A DNA stretch of 64,000 nt from an uncultured Collinsella sp. (GTDB taxonomy: Bacteria > Actinomycetota > Coriobacteriia > Coriobacteriales > Coriobacteriaceae): assembly GCA_900757185.1 (NCBI GenBank), contig CAAEMX010000035.1:17035-81034 (forward strand), read 5' to 3'. The position numbers and the translations under genes are program-made. Below the pieces are notes generated by a model. It saw nothing but the letters and a program-made list of their open reading frames with translations, was not told the origin of the DNA and ran no database searches. This document shows positions 7,838 to 15,382 of this stretch, piece by piece (the first letter of the stretch is position 1; each line of letters starts with the position of its first letter).

Positions 7838-8860
7838 CTACTCCATGGTCTCTTGGCAGACGACCTCGCGGATGGCGCGGATGCGGCGCATGGTGTCGTC
7901 GAACTGGTTGGGGGTGAGGGCCTGAGCACCGTCGGACCATGCGCGGCTGGGCTCGTCGTGGACCTCGATCTCCAGGCCGTTGGCACCGCAGGCGGTCGCG
8001 GCGAGCGCCATAGGCTCAACGTAGCGGGTGTAGCCGGTGGCGTGGCTGGGGTCGGCGACGACGGGCAGGTGCGACAGGTGGTGCAGCACCGGCACGGCGT
8101 TGAGGTCGAAAGTGTTGCGGGTGCGGGTCTCGAAGGTGCGGATGCCGCGCTCGCACAGGATGACGTTGTCGTTGCCCTCGCTCATGATGTACTCGGCGGC
8201 CATGAGCAGCTCATCGATCGTTCCGGACATGCCGCGCTTAAGCAAGATCGGAGTCTTGGTCTTGCCGACCTCTTTGAGCAGGGGGAAGTTCTGGGCGTTG
8301 CGGGCGCCGATCTGCATGACGTCGATCTTCTTGTCCAGGAAGACCTGCACGTCGCGTGGGTCCATGATCTCGGTGACGATCGGCATGTCGAGCTCGGCAG
8401 AAGCCTCGCACAGCAGGTCCAGACCGGCGGGGCCCATGCCCTGGTAGGCGTACGGGGAAGTGCGGGGCTTGTAGGCACCGCCGCGCAGCATCGTGGCACC
8501 GGCGGCCTTCACGCGGCGGGCGATGCGGATGAGGTTCTCGCCCTCGACGGAGCACGGGCCGGCGATGACCTGGAACTGATCGCCGCCTACATGTACGCCG
8601 TGGCCGCAGTCGATGACGGAGTCCTCGGGGTGGAACTTGCGATTGGCGCGCTTGAACGGCTCGGAGACGCGCTGTACGCGCTCGACGACGTCCATGGACT
8701 CGAGCAGGAACGGGTCAATCTTGGTCGTATCGCCCACCAGGCCGATGATCGTCTCGTTCTCGCCGCGCGAGACGTCGGTCTTCAGGCCCTTTTTCTCAAT
8801 CCAGCTGACGATATGGCTGACGGCCTCGTCGCTGGCGCTCTGCTTTAAAATTGCAATCAT
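7838..8860 (-). CDS. aroF: 3-deoxy-7-phosphoheptulonate synthase (DAHP synthase, type I beta)
   Basis: Entry enzyme of aromatic biosynthesis, condensing PEP and erythrose 4-phosphate. The 340-residue protein has an N-terminal ferredoxin-like regulatory domain (residues 1 to about 75) in front of the KDO8P-like barrel, as in the Thermotoga-type enzyme. Barrel motifs are VIAGPCSVEGENL, GGAYKPRTSPYAYQG, IGARNAQNF, KRGMSGTIDE and DPSHATGY. The frame is open to 8908, but the ATG at 8858-8860 starts the expected MIAILK strand and has GAGAGGC upstream. A longer start would place the leader hairpin inside the gene. It is first in the operon, so the 8894-8918 hairpin probably controls all eight genes. 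Confidence 0.94.
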   Translation of the reverse strand: MIAILKQSASDEAVSHIVSWIEKKGLKTDVSRGENETIIGLVGDTTKIDPFLLESMDVVERVQRVSEPFKRANRKFHPEDSVIDCGHGVHVGGDQFQVIAGPCSVEGENLIRIARRVKAAGATMLRGGAYKPRTSPYAYQGMGPAGLDLLCEASAELDMPIVTEIMDPRDVQVFLDKKIDVMQIGARNAQNFPLLKEVGKTKTPILLKRGMSGTIDELLMAAEYIMSEGNDNVILCERGIRTFETRTRNTFDLNAVPVLHHLSHLPVVADPSHATGYTRYVEPMALAATACGANGLEIEVHDEPSRAWSDGAQALTPNQFDDTMRRIRAIREVVCQETME

Positions 8861-8893
8861 GGTGTGCCTCTCGCATCGATGGATAACCCTTGC

Positions 8894-8918
8894 AAAAACG
8901 GCCCGCATCGCGAGCCGT
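8894..8918 (-). terminator. terminator-like hairpin in aroF leader (possible attenuator)
   Basis: On the minus strand ACGGCTCGC, a GAT loop and GCGGGCCGT form a nine-pair stem with one G-U pair, directly followed by TTTTTGC. This is a complete intrinsic terminator 34 bases before the aroF start codon and downstream of the only likely promoter. No T-box or recognisable riboswitch precedes it. Confidence 0.6.
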
Positions 8919-8941
8919 GTATATATGGTGCATGAGAGTTT

Positions 8942-8970
8942 ATACTATCTGACTCGCTTTTGCCTTCTAA
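8942..8970 (-). promoter_or_regulatory. putative aro operon promoter
   Basis: Read on the minus strand, TTAGAA (8965-8970) and TAGTAT (8942-8947) are separated by 17 bases. The -10 is reasonable and the -35 is weak. It lies just upstream of the leader hairpin and gives a leader of about 70 bases. Confidence 0.4.
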
Positions 8971-9023
8971 AGTGGGCCGTTGGGCCGCGTCTTCCTCGGA
9001 ATTGCAAAGCTTTTTCTTTTATT

Positions 9024-9053
9024 TTGATAGCCCGTGGTGCACTTGGGTATAAT
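9024..9053 (+). promoter_or_regulatory. tRNA-Arg promoter
   Basis: TTGATA at 9024-9029 and a consensus TATAAT at 9048-9053 are 18 bases apart. The -10 ends 11 bases before the tRNA acceptor stem, which is right for direct transcription of a tRNA. Confidence 0.75.
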
Positions 9054-9064
9054 GCCAAACGTTG

Positions 9065-9141
9065 GCCCTATTAGCTCAGGGGATTAGAGCGTCTGCCTCC
9101 GGAGCAGAAGGTCGTTGGTTCGAATCCAACATGGGGCACCA
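9065..9141 (+). tRNA. tRNA-Arg (anticodon CCG)
   Basis: A complete cloverleaf can be folded by eye. The acceptor arms are GCCCTAT and ATGGGGC, with one G-U pair. The D arm is GCTC/GAGC. The anticodon stem TCTGC/GCAGA has loop CTCCGGA, so the anticodon CCG reads the arginine codon CGG. The T arm is GTTGG/CCAAC with TTCGAAT. The discriminator A and the terminal CCA are encoded. Confidence 0.95.
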
Positions 9142-9152
9142 TCGAACGTAAG

Positions 9153-9186
9153 ACCGTCCGAACCTCGCATGGTCCGGGCGGTTTTT
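9153..9186 (+). terminator. terminator after tRNA-Arg
   Basis: ACCGTCCGAACC and GGTCCGGGCGGT pair across a seven-base loop, with two G-U pairs, and are followed by TTTTT. It ends tRNA transcription just before the ATPase gene. Confidence 0.75.
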
Positions 9187-9217
9187 CTTATACCGACGCG
9201 ACGTGATGGGACGTGGT

Positions 9218-11941
9218 ATGGCAGCAACGGATATCGAGCGCGGACTCTCGACCGCCGAGGTCGAGGAGCGCATCGCCGCCGGTAAGATCAACCGCAACAT
9301 GGAGCTCAAGACCAAGTCGGTCAAAGAGCTCATCATCGAGAACCTCTGCACGCTGTTCAATTTGATCAACGTGATCTTGGCGTTCCTGGTCATTTTGACC
9401 GGTTCGTTTAAGAATCTGACGTTCCTGTTCGTGGTGTTCTTGAACACCGCTATCGGCGTCATTCAGTCCATGCGTTCCAAGAAGATGGTCGATAAGCTCA
9501 CGCTGCTGACCTCCAAAAAGGCCATCGCGGTGCGCGACGGCGCCGAGGTGGAGCTCGACCTGGACCAGATCGTGCTCGACGACATCATCCGCCTGGGGCG
9601 CGGTGACCAGATTCCGGCCGACGCCGTGGTGGTGTCGGGCGAGGCGCTCGTGAACGAGAGCCTGCTGACCGGCGAGAGCGACCTTATTAAGAAACAGCCC
9701 GGTTCCGAGCTCATGAGCGGCAGCTTTATCGACTCGGGCCTGCTGCGCGCCCGCGTGATCCATGTCGGCGCCGACAACTACGTGGCCAAAATTAATAACG
9801 AGGCCAAGTACGTCAAAAAGGTCAATTCCGAGATCATGAACGCGCTTAACGCCATCGTGCGCTTTGCGAGCATCATCATGATCCCGCTCGGTTTGGCGTT
9901 GTTTGCCTCGAGCGTGAGCGAGCTTTGGGATGCCGCGGGAACCCCGAGCGATAGCGCGCTTTCGTGGTGCTTCTCCGAGCTGTTGGCTGGTCATGTGCCT
10001 TCGTCGGCGCTGCTGTCCACGGTGGGCGCCCTGCTGGGCATGATCCCGCAAGGCCTGGTACTGCTGACCTCGTCGGTGCTCGCCATCGCCACGGTGCGCC
10101 TGGCCCGCCGCAAGGTGCTGGCGCAGCAGCTCTACTGCATCGAGACGCTCGCGCGCGTCGACGTGCTGTGCCTGGACAAGACGGGCACCATCACGTCGGG
10201 TCGCATGGAGGTCGAGGGCACGTATCCGCTGCCGGTTGAGGGCTTTGGCATGGGCGCGGGGGAGGGCGACGCCGCCGTTCCCGTCGATACCACGGTACTC
10301 GATTTTGCGCTGGCTAACGTGGCGCGTGCGACTTCGGCCGATGCCAACGAGACCTGCCAGGCACTGCTCAACTATTACGCCGATCGCCCGGTCGAGGTGT
10401 CCGAGCCGCTGTCGGTTATTCCGTTCTCGTCGTCCAAAAAGTGGAGTGGCGCCTCGTTTGCGCAGGGCTCCTATGTGATGGGTGCGGCGCAGTTTGTGCT
10501 CTCTGATCGTGCGTTTGCCCAGGTCGAGAACCGTGTCGCCGAGCTTGCCGATACCTGCCGCGTGCTCGTGGTGGCGCGCGTTGACGGCTTTACGCCCGAT
10601 GGCGATATGGTGGGCGAGGCCGAGCCCGTGGGCTTTGTGACCATCCGCGACGAGATTCGTACCTCGGCGGCCGAGACCATCGGCTACTTTAACGAGCAGG
10701 GCGTGACCCTCAACGTGATCAGTGGCGACGACCCGCGTACGGTGTCGTCGATCGCACGCGTGGTGGGCGTGCCGGGGGCGGACGCTTATGTGGACGCCAC
10801 GACGCTCGATACGCCGGCCAAGCTCGATGCCGCAGTGGACCGCTACCATGTCTTTGGTCGTGTGACCCCGCAGCAGAAGCGCGAGCTCGTGCAGGCGCTC
10901 AAGCGCCGCGAGCACACCGTGGCCATGACGGGCGACGGCGTCAACGACGTGTTAGCGCTCAAGGAGGCCGACTGCTCCGTCGCCATGGCCGCCGGCTCCG
11001 ATGCCGCGCGCAACGTGGCCGAGATCGTACTCGTCGACAACGACTTTGCTTCGATGCCCGCCGTGGTGGCCGAAGGCCGTCGCTCCATCAACAACCTGCA
11101 GCGTTCGGCTTCGCTGTTCTTGACCAAGACGCTGTTCTCGATGGGCCTGGCGGCGCTGTGTATCGCGCTGCCGCCGTACCCCTTCGAGCCCATCCAGATG
11201 ACGCTCATTAACTTCTTCTGCATCGGCGCGCCGGGCTTTGTGCTGGGTTTGGAGCCCAACAATGCTCGCGTGAAAGGGTCGTTCCTGACGAACGTGCTCA
11301 AGCGGGCACTGCCGGCGTCGATTGCGGTCATTTTGGCCGCGGCGCTCGATATCTTTGTGGCGCGCGTGTTTGGCTTTAACCAGCTCACGCTGTCTACGAT
11401 GTGCCTGCTTACGTCGTGCGCGGCGAGCGTCAGCCTGATCTGGCGTATCTCGCAGCCGCTCACGCCCTTACGTGTGGTGCTCTTTGTGTTTGTAGTCGCC
11501 GGCATCTTGGTGGGCGTTATCGGATTCCCGGAGCTGCTGTCTATTGCCAACCTGACGATGGGTCAGATGGTTATCTTGGCTGTCATCGTGGTCTTTACCT
11601 GTTCGGTGTTCTTTAAGCTCGCCACGATGATGGATTCGCTCAAGCCGCGTCGTCGTCATGCCGCAACTGGTTTTGGCCGCGGTGTGCGCGTCCGCCTGGG
11701 TCGCGGTGGCGGCAAGGTGAGCTCGACGGGTTCGACGGCCGAGCGTTTTGCCAAGCGCGTTGCCGCCGATATGGCGCAGCGCCGTGAGGCGCGCACTGTC
11801 CGCGAGGCCGAGGCCCGTGCACTCGAGGGCGTGGCGCAGACCCAGCCCAAGAAAAAGAAGAGCGCCGGCGCCAAGCGCTCCCGCGTGACCAAATCGGCCC
11901 AGGGCATTAAGGTCTCGATGCCAAGCAAGAAGAAAAAGTAA
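9218..11941 (+). CDS. P-type cation-transporting ATPase, CtpE-like
   Basis: A membrane ion pump driven by ATP. Core motifs are complete: actuator LLTGES (about 149-154), phosphorylation site DKTGT with Asp320, and hinge TGDGVND (571-577). Two hydrophobic hairpins lie before the actuator and between it and the P domain, with further membrane segments after residue 620. The family resembles CtpE and other P-type ATPases implicated in calcium uptake, but the ion cannot be read from sequence alone. The last 70 residues are a basic tail ending in PSKKKK, unusual for the family. Earlier starts (GTG 9203, ATG 9206) are in frame, but the ATG at 9218 has GGGA six bases upstream. It stands alone between the tRNA terminator and a palindromic repeat. 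Confidence 0.88.
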   Translation: MAATDIERGLSTAEVEERIAAGKINRNMELKTKSVKELIIENLCTLFNLINVILAFLVILTGSFKNLTFLFVVFLNTAIGVIQSMRSKKMVDKLTLLTSKKAIAVRDGAEVELDLDQIVLDDIIRLGRGDQIPADAVVVSGEALVNESLLTGESDLIKKQPGSELMSGSFIDSGLLRARVIHVGADNYVAKINNEAKYVKKVNSEIMNALNAIVRFASIIMIPLGLALFASSVSELWDAAGTPSDSALSWCFSELLAGHVPSSALLSTVGALLGMIPQGLVLLTSSVLAIATVRLARRKVLAQQLYCIETLARVDVLCLDKTGTITSGRMEVEGTYPLPVEGFGMGAGEGDAAVPVDTTVLDFALANVARATSADANETCQALLNYYADRPVEVSEPLSVIPFSSSKKWSGASFAQGSYVMGAAQFVLSDRAFAQVENRVAELADTCRVLVVARVDGFTPDGDMVGEAEPVGFVTIRDEIRTSAAETIGYFNEQGVTLNVISGDDPRTVSSIARVVGVPGADAYVDATTLDTPAKLDAAVDRYHVFGRVTPQQKRELVQALKRREHTVAMTGDGVNDVLALKEADCSVAMAAGSDAARNVAEIVLVDNDFASMPAVVAEGRRSINNLQRSASLFLTKTLFSMGLAALCIALPPYPFEPIQMTLINFFCIGAPGFVLGLEPNNARVKGSFLTNVLKRALPASIAVILAAALDIFVARVFGFNQLTLSTMCLLTSCAASVSLIWRISQPLTPLRVVLFVFVVAGILVGVIGFPELLSIANLTMGQMVILAVIVVFTCSVFFKLATMMDSLKPRRRHAATGFGRGVRVRLGRGGGKVSSTGSTAERFAKRVAADMAQRREARTVREAEARALEGVAQTQPKKKKSAGAKRSRVTKSAQGIKVSMPSKKKK

Positions 11942-11954
11942 CCACACCTCACAG

Positions 11955-12064
11955 GGTAGCTAATTTGGGACGGGGCTTTTTTAGCTACCCCGGCTGATGA
12001 CGCGATCGATTTGGCCAATTGGCGGCCAGGGCAGCTAAAAAAGCCCCGTCCCAAATTAGCTACC
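11955..12064. repeat. nested palindromic repeat (REPIN-like)
   Basis: Two 36-base arms (11955-11990 and 12029-12064) are inverted copies with one mismatch, separated by 38 bases. Each arm is itself framed by GGTAGCTAA and TTAGCTACC around a core TTTGGGACGGGGCTTTT. The structure is thus a hairpin of hairpins. A degenerate single copy of the core lies at 29065-29090. The left arm also ends in a T-rich stretch after GGGGC and might help to terminate the ATPase transcript. No transposase is nearby. Confidence 0.75.
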
Positions 12065-12158
12065 TTAGCGATGTTGAATTGGTGCCTTGCTCCTGTGGGG
12101 CCGTGGCGATGTTATGCTCTAACCTCGATTGTTTGAATTGCTTCGAAAAGAGGATGCC

Positions 12159-13301
12159 GTGATCTGCCCGCATTGCCTTAAGACTATCGAGGACGGCGCC
12201 TCGTTCTGCCCCTACTGCAACGCCTATGTGGGTCCGGGCGATGGTCCCGAGCACACCGAGTTCGTGTTCTGTGAGGGCTGCGGTGCCCGTCTTTCTCCGC
12301 ATGATCGTACGTGCCCCAAATGCGGACGCCCGGCTCCGGGTATCCTCTCCGAGGACGCGGCCGCATCCGATCTGGCAGCGGGCCGCACGGCGGGCTTTCC
12401 GCGCCTAACGCAAGAGCAGATCGATACCGAGGTGCCGCATGCGCCGGCCTCTGCCGCTGCGGTGCTTTCGGACGCCGCCGACCCCAATGAGACCTGCGTG
12501 CTGCCAGCTTTCGATAAGGATTTCGGTATCCCCAAGGTCGATATTCCCACGCCCGTTTCCCTGCATGACGATGCTCAAAAACCCAAGCGCAAGTTGCACC
12601 CCGACGAGGACGCCTATCACAAGCATAAGCGTCATATTCCTAAGCCGCTCATTATCATCGCGGTCCTTGCCGTCGTGTGCGGTGGTGCCTATTGGTTCGT
12701 GACGACCGATCCCATGGGTGTTATGCCTGGCTTCTATGATCAGTTTGGCCAAGCTGCACAAACCACCTTCCCCACGCGTCAAAAGGGCGAGGCGACTGAG
12801 GACGATACCAAGCAGGGCGATTCTGCCGAGGTGGTCCAGGAAGAAACCGTGCTCACCGATGATCAGCTCTATACCAGGCTCGACGGTCTGTATCAGACCA
12901 TCGTGTCCTACGCTGACGAGGACCAGATCGGCGAGGTCATCGATTCCTTTAACAACGGTTATCTCCGAACGCCGCTGTCCACCCGTCAGGAGCTCTCGCA
13001 GAGTGCCTACGCCCTGCGCGACCAGATCAAAAAGACGCAAGATGAGCTCAACAACCTGAAAGTACAGGACGATACGGTCTATGCGGATGACATTGCCCAC
13101 TTAAAGCAGCTTGCCGAGTGGATGTATGAGCGCGTCGACGTGATCTGCCAGAGCTGGGATATCTCGCTGGCCATTCCCGATGGCGAGTCGATGAGTTCCC
13201 ACCAAAGCGAGATCCTGGCGCCCATCGCGCAGGGCGGCAACAGCGCGCTGAACCAGTACGATGCCAATGTGGGTTCCTGGAAGCCGCAGCAGCGTTCCTA
13301 A
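12159..13301 (+). CDS. double zinc-ribbon membrane protein of unknown role
   Basis: A 380-residue protein that I do not recognise beyond its domains. The N-terminus has two zinc ribbons, CPHC-CPYC (residues 3-20) and CEGC-CPKC (about 38-55). A low-complexity acidic region follows, then one membrane segment (about 164-182, IIIAVLAVVCGGAYWFV). The remaining 200 residues are charged, probably helical, and predicted to be outside. A GTG start at 12159 with AAAGAGG upstream is preferred to the in-frame TTG at 12129. It stands alone, with a promoter-sized gap to the cyclophilin gene. The layout resembles zinc-ribbon membrane proteins common in Actinobacteria and Firmicutes, whose function is generally unknown. 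Confidence 0.8.
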   Translation: MICPHCLKTIEDGASFCPYCNAYVGPGDGPEHTEFVFCEGCGARLSPHDRTCPKCGRPAPGILSEDAAASDLAAGRTAGFPRLTQEQIDTEVPHAPASAAAVLSDAADPNETCVLPAFDKDFGIPKVDIPTPVSLHDDAQKPKRKLHPDEDAYHKHKRHIPKPLIIIAVLAVVCGGAYWFVTTDPMGVMPGFYDQFGQAAQTTFPTRQKGEATEDDTKQGDSAEVVQEETVLTDDQLYTRLDGLYQTIVSYADEDQIGEVIDSFNNGYLRTPLSTRQELSQSAYALRDQIKKTQDELNNLKVQDDTVYADDIAHLKQLAEWMYERVDVICQSWDISLAIPDGESMSSHQSEILAPIAQGGNSALNQYDANVGSWKPQQRS

Positions 13302-13339
13302 AATTAGTTCGCCATAGTCGGCATAACCTACGTGCGCAA

Positions 13340-13369
13340 TTGATGTAAGCCCGTGCTTATTGCTACAAT
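13340..13369 (+). promoter_or_regulatory. promoter for the cyclophilin-TPR pair
   Basis: TTGATG (13340-13345) and TACAAT (13364-13369) are 18 bases apart, 40 bases before the cyclophilin ATG. Confidence 0.6.
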
Positions 13370-13408
13370 TCGTACAAATATGCTTTAAACGCACGAGGAA
13401 GGAACCAC

Positions 13409-13951
13409 ATGTTTGGTTTTAAGAAAGAGCTCTACACGCCCGAGTATCAACTTGTCGGCGACGAGTGCGCCGTAATCGAGACGTCGAAGGGTACCATCAA
13501 GGTCAAGTTTGACGGCGAGGGCGCTCCCATTCATGTCGCGAACTTCTGCGAGCTTTCCACAATGGGCTTCTATGATGGCCTTAAGTTCCATCGCTATGTG
13601 CCCGGTTTTGTTATCCAGGGCGGCGACCCCAATACCCGCGACATGTCCGGCGCCGACGTCGCTGCCGGTCTTGAGGGCCCCGACGGCATGCCCGGTACCG
13701 GTGGCCCCGGCTACTGCATCAAGGGCGAGTTTGCCACCAATCCGCGCAACAGCCATGTCGACGGCGCCCTTGCCATGGCACGCTCCATGGACCCCGATTC
13801 CGCGGGTTCGCAGTTCTACTTCTGCCTGGGTGCCCAGCATAACCTCGATTCTGGTTACACCGTCTTTGGTACCACGGTCGAGGGTCTCGATGTGATTTCG
13901 CAGCTGCGTGCCGGCGACGAGATCGTCCATGTCGAGATCGTTCACGAGTAA
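13409..13951 (+). CDS. peptidyl-prolyl cis-trans isomerase, cyclophilin type
   Basis: Catalyses proline isomerisation during protein folding. The 180-residue cytoplasmic protein has no signal peptide. The cyclophilin core is clear: GLKFHRYVPGFVIQGGDP (about 58-75, with the catalytic Arg in FHR), then MARSMDPDSAGSQFYFCLG and YTVFGTTVEGLDVI. A glycine-rich insertion near residues 78-105 (DMSGADVAAGLEGPDGMPGTGGP) replaces a shorter loop. GAGGAAGGAACCAC precedes the ATG. It is followed by a TPR gene 11 bases downstream and shares its transcript. Confidence 0.93.
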   Translation: MFGFKKELYTPEYQLVGDECAVIETSKGTIKVKFDGEGAPIHVANFCELSTMGFYDGLKFHRYVPGFVIQGGDPNTRDMSGADVAAGLEGPDGMPGTGGPGYCIKGEFATNPRNSHVDGALAMARSMDPDSAGSQFYFCLGAQHNLDSGYTVFGTTVEGLDVISQLRAGDEIVHVEIVHE

Positions 13952-13962
13952 AGGGGACTTCC

Positions 13963-15267
13963 TTGAATAGCCAGCTGATCCAACAGGGCCGCGCCGCTTA
14001 CCGCGCGGGTGATTTTTCTGCTGCAGCCCAGATGCTTGGGGCGGCAAAGACTCCCGATGAGATTATGGGCGAGGCCGATCACCTTCGTGGCAACGCCTTG
14101 ATGCACCTGGGCATGTATGCCGAGGCCGCCGAGGCCTATGCCGCCGCCCTCAACGACGGCACCTACGGCAAGCGCGGCGCGCTGCTCACCAACCGCGGCA
14201 AGGCGCTCGCCGCCGTGGGCGACTACACGACGGCCGCTCAGGCGTTCTCTGCTGCTACGCAGGATGCTTCCTATGCCACGCCGTTCAAGGCCTATCTGGG
14301 TCTAGGCAATGCACTGTTCCAGTCGGGCGACTATGCCAATGCGGGAACCGCCTTCCGTCAGGCTGCCATCGACGGCGCCAATCCGGCTCCTGCCGCCGCA
14401 CTCGGCGAGCTCGGTCGTTGCTTCATTAAGCTCGGCCGTCCGGCGGATGCCGTGGAGACCTACCGCACGGCTATCGACTTTGCCGGCCCCCGCGACGACA
14501 CGCGTGCGCTCAACGCCGGCATGGGTCAGGCGCTTTCTGCCGCCGGCCGTCCCTCCGACGCACTCGATGCCTTTAACGCCGCTACTGCCGATGGCATCTA
14601 CCAGCTCACCTCCGAGCAGGCCGATGAGCTTGCCCGCGTGCACGATTCGCTTGCCGCGCTGTCTGCCCAGACGGCTATGGCCACGGCTCCGGCGCCCGCG
14701 ATGGACGCTCCTGCCGTCGATCCTCTCGATCCTACGGGCGCGACCGGTCAGTTTATGCCCGATCCCTCGGACACCGGCTTCTTTACGCTGTCCGAGTCCG
14801 AGATGGTCCAGCAGGATCGTCAGGATCGTAAGCAGGCCAAGGTCCGTCGTCGCCATCGCCACACGGGCCTCAAAGTCTTCATCGTGCTGCTTCTGCTCAT
14901 TTTGATCGCCGCGGGCGGTCTGGGCTTTGCCTACACGCGCGGCTTTGGCTTCCCGTCTCAGGAGTCTGTCGTTACCGATCTGTTCCAGGCTGCCGGCGAC
15001 GGTGACACCGCAAAGGCCGAGTCTTGCCTGGCCTCGAACCTGTCCGAGGATGCTAAGTCGATGATCATCTCCTCGATTCCGCAGGGTGCCACCGTGTCCG
15101 TCGAGGGCATGGATCAGTCCATGACCGAGACGACCGCTAAGGTGAAGGCATCGCTGTCCAAGGGCGGCGAGCAGGAGTACACCGTCAAATTCGTGCGCTC
15201 CGACAACCATATCGGCTGGGCCGTTTCTTCGCTTGATATGGATTTCTCGGCTGCTGACAACCAGTAG
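13963..15267 (+). CDS. TPR-repeat single-pass membrane protein
   Basis: A 434-residue protein. Residues 1 to about 235 are alanine-rich helical repeats of tetratricopeptide type (for example GNALMHLGMYAEAAEAYAAA and GNALFQSGDYANAGTAFRQA), a scaffold for protein contacts. A proline/alanine linker follows, then one membrane segment at about 306-325 after a basic KVRRRHRH stretch. The last 110 residues are predicted to be outside and resemble the small DUF4878-like lipoprotein fold (ESVVTDLFQAAGDGDTAKAE). The start is TTG with AAAGGGGAC upstream. It is co-transcribed with the cyclophilin. The exact role is unknown; a link to envelope assembly is inferred from the membrane anchor and the adjacent rod-shape genes. 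Confidence 0.8.
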   Translation: MNSQLIQQGRAAYRAGDFSAAAQMLGAAKTPDEIMGEADHLRGNALMHLGMYAEAAEAYAAALNDGTYGKRGALLTNRGKALAAVGDYTTAAQAFSAATQDASYATPFKAYLGLGNALFQSGDYANAGTAFRQAAIDGANPAPAAALGELGRCFIKLGRPADAVETYRTAIDFAGPRDDTRALNAGMGQALSAAGRPSDALDAFNAATADGIYQLTSEQADELARVHDSLAALSAQTAMATAPAPAMDAPAVDPLDPTGATGQFMPDPSDTGFFTLSESEMVQQDRQDRKQAKVRRRHRHTGLKVFIVLLLLILIAAGGLGFAYTRGFGFPSQESVVTDLFQAAGDGDTAKAESCLASNLSEDAKSMIISSIPQGATVSVEGMDQSMTETTAKVKASLSKGGEQEYTVKFVRSDNHIGWAVSSLDMDFSAADNQ

Positions 15268-15289
15268 TGACCTTATGGGATTTAGCTTT

Positions 15290-15322
15290 GCCCGGCGCTT
15301 CACCGCAAGTGAGGCGCCGGGC
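15290..15322 (+). terminator. strong stem-loop between TPR gene and mreB
   Basis: GCCCGGCGC (15290-15298) pairs with GCGCCGGGC (15314-15322). An inner CAC/GTG extends the stem. The following bases are TTGCGC, not a T-run, so termination strength is uncertain. Confidence 0.5.
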
Positions 15323-15382
15323 TTGCGCTAGTATGATGAGCTAGTAGTTTTCCAGCAATCATCCAACACATCAGGAGTTGCG

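Noticed and set aside
8861..8908. Longer aroF start in the leader
   Set aside because: It would add 16 residues not seen in the family and place the terminator-like hairpin across the start; the ATG at 8860 has a better ribosome site.
8861..8970. T-box or riboswitch before aroF
   Set aside because: The leader is too short and no T-box sequence or specifier-like stem is visible; only the terminator hairpin is supported.
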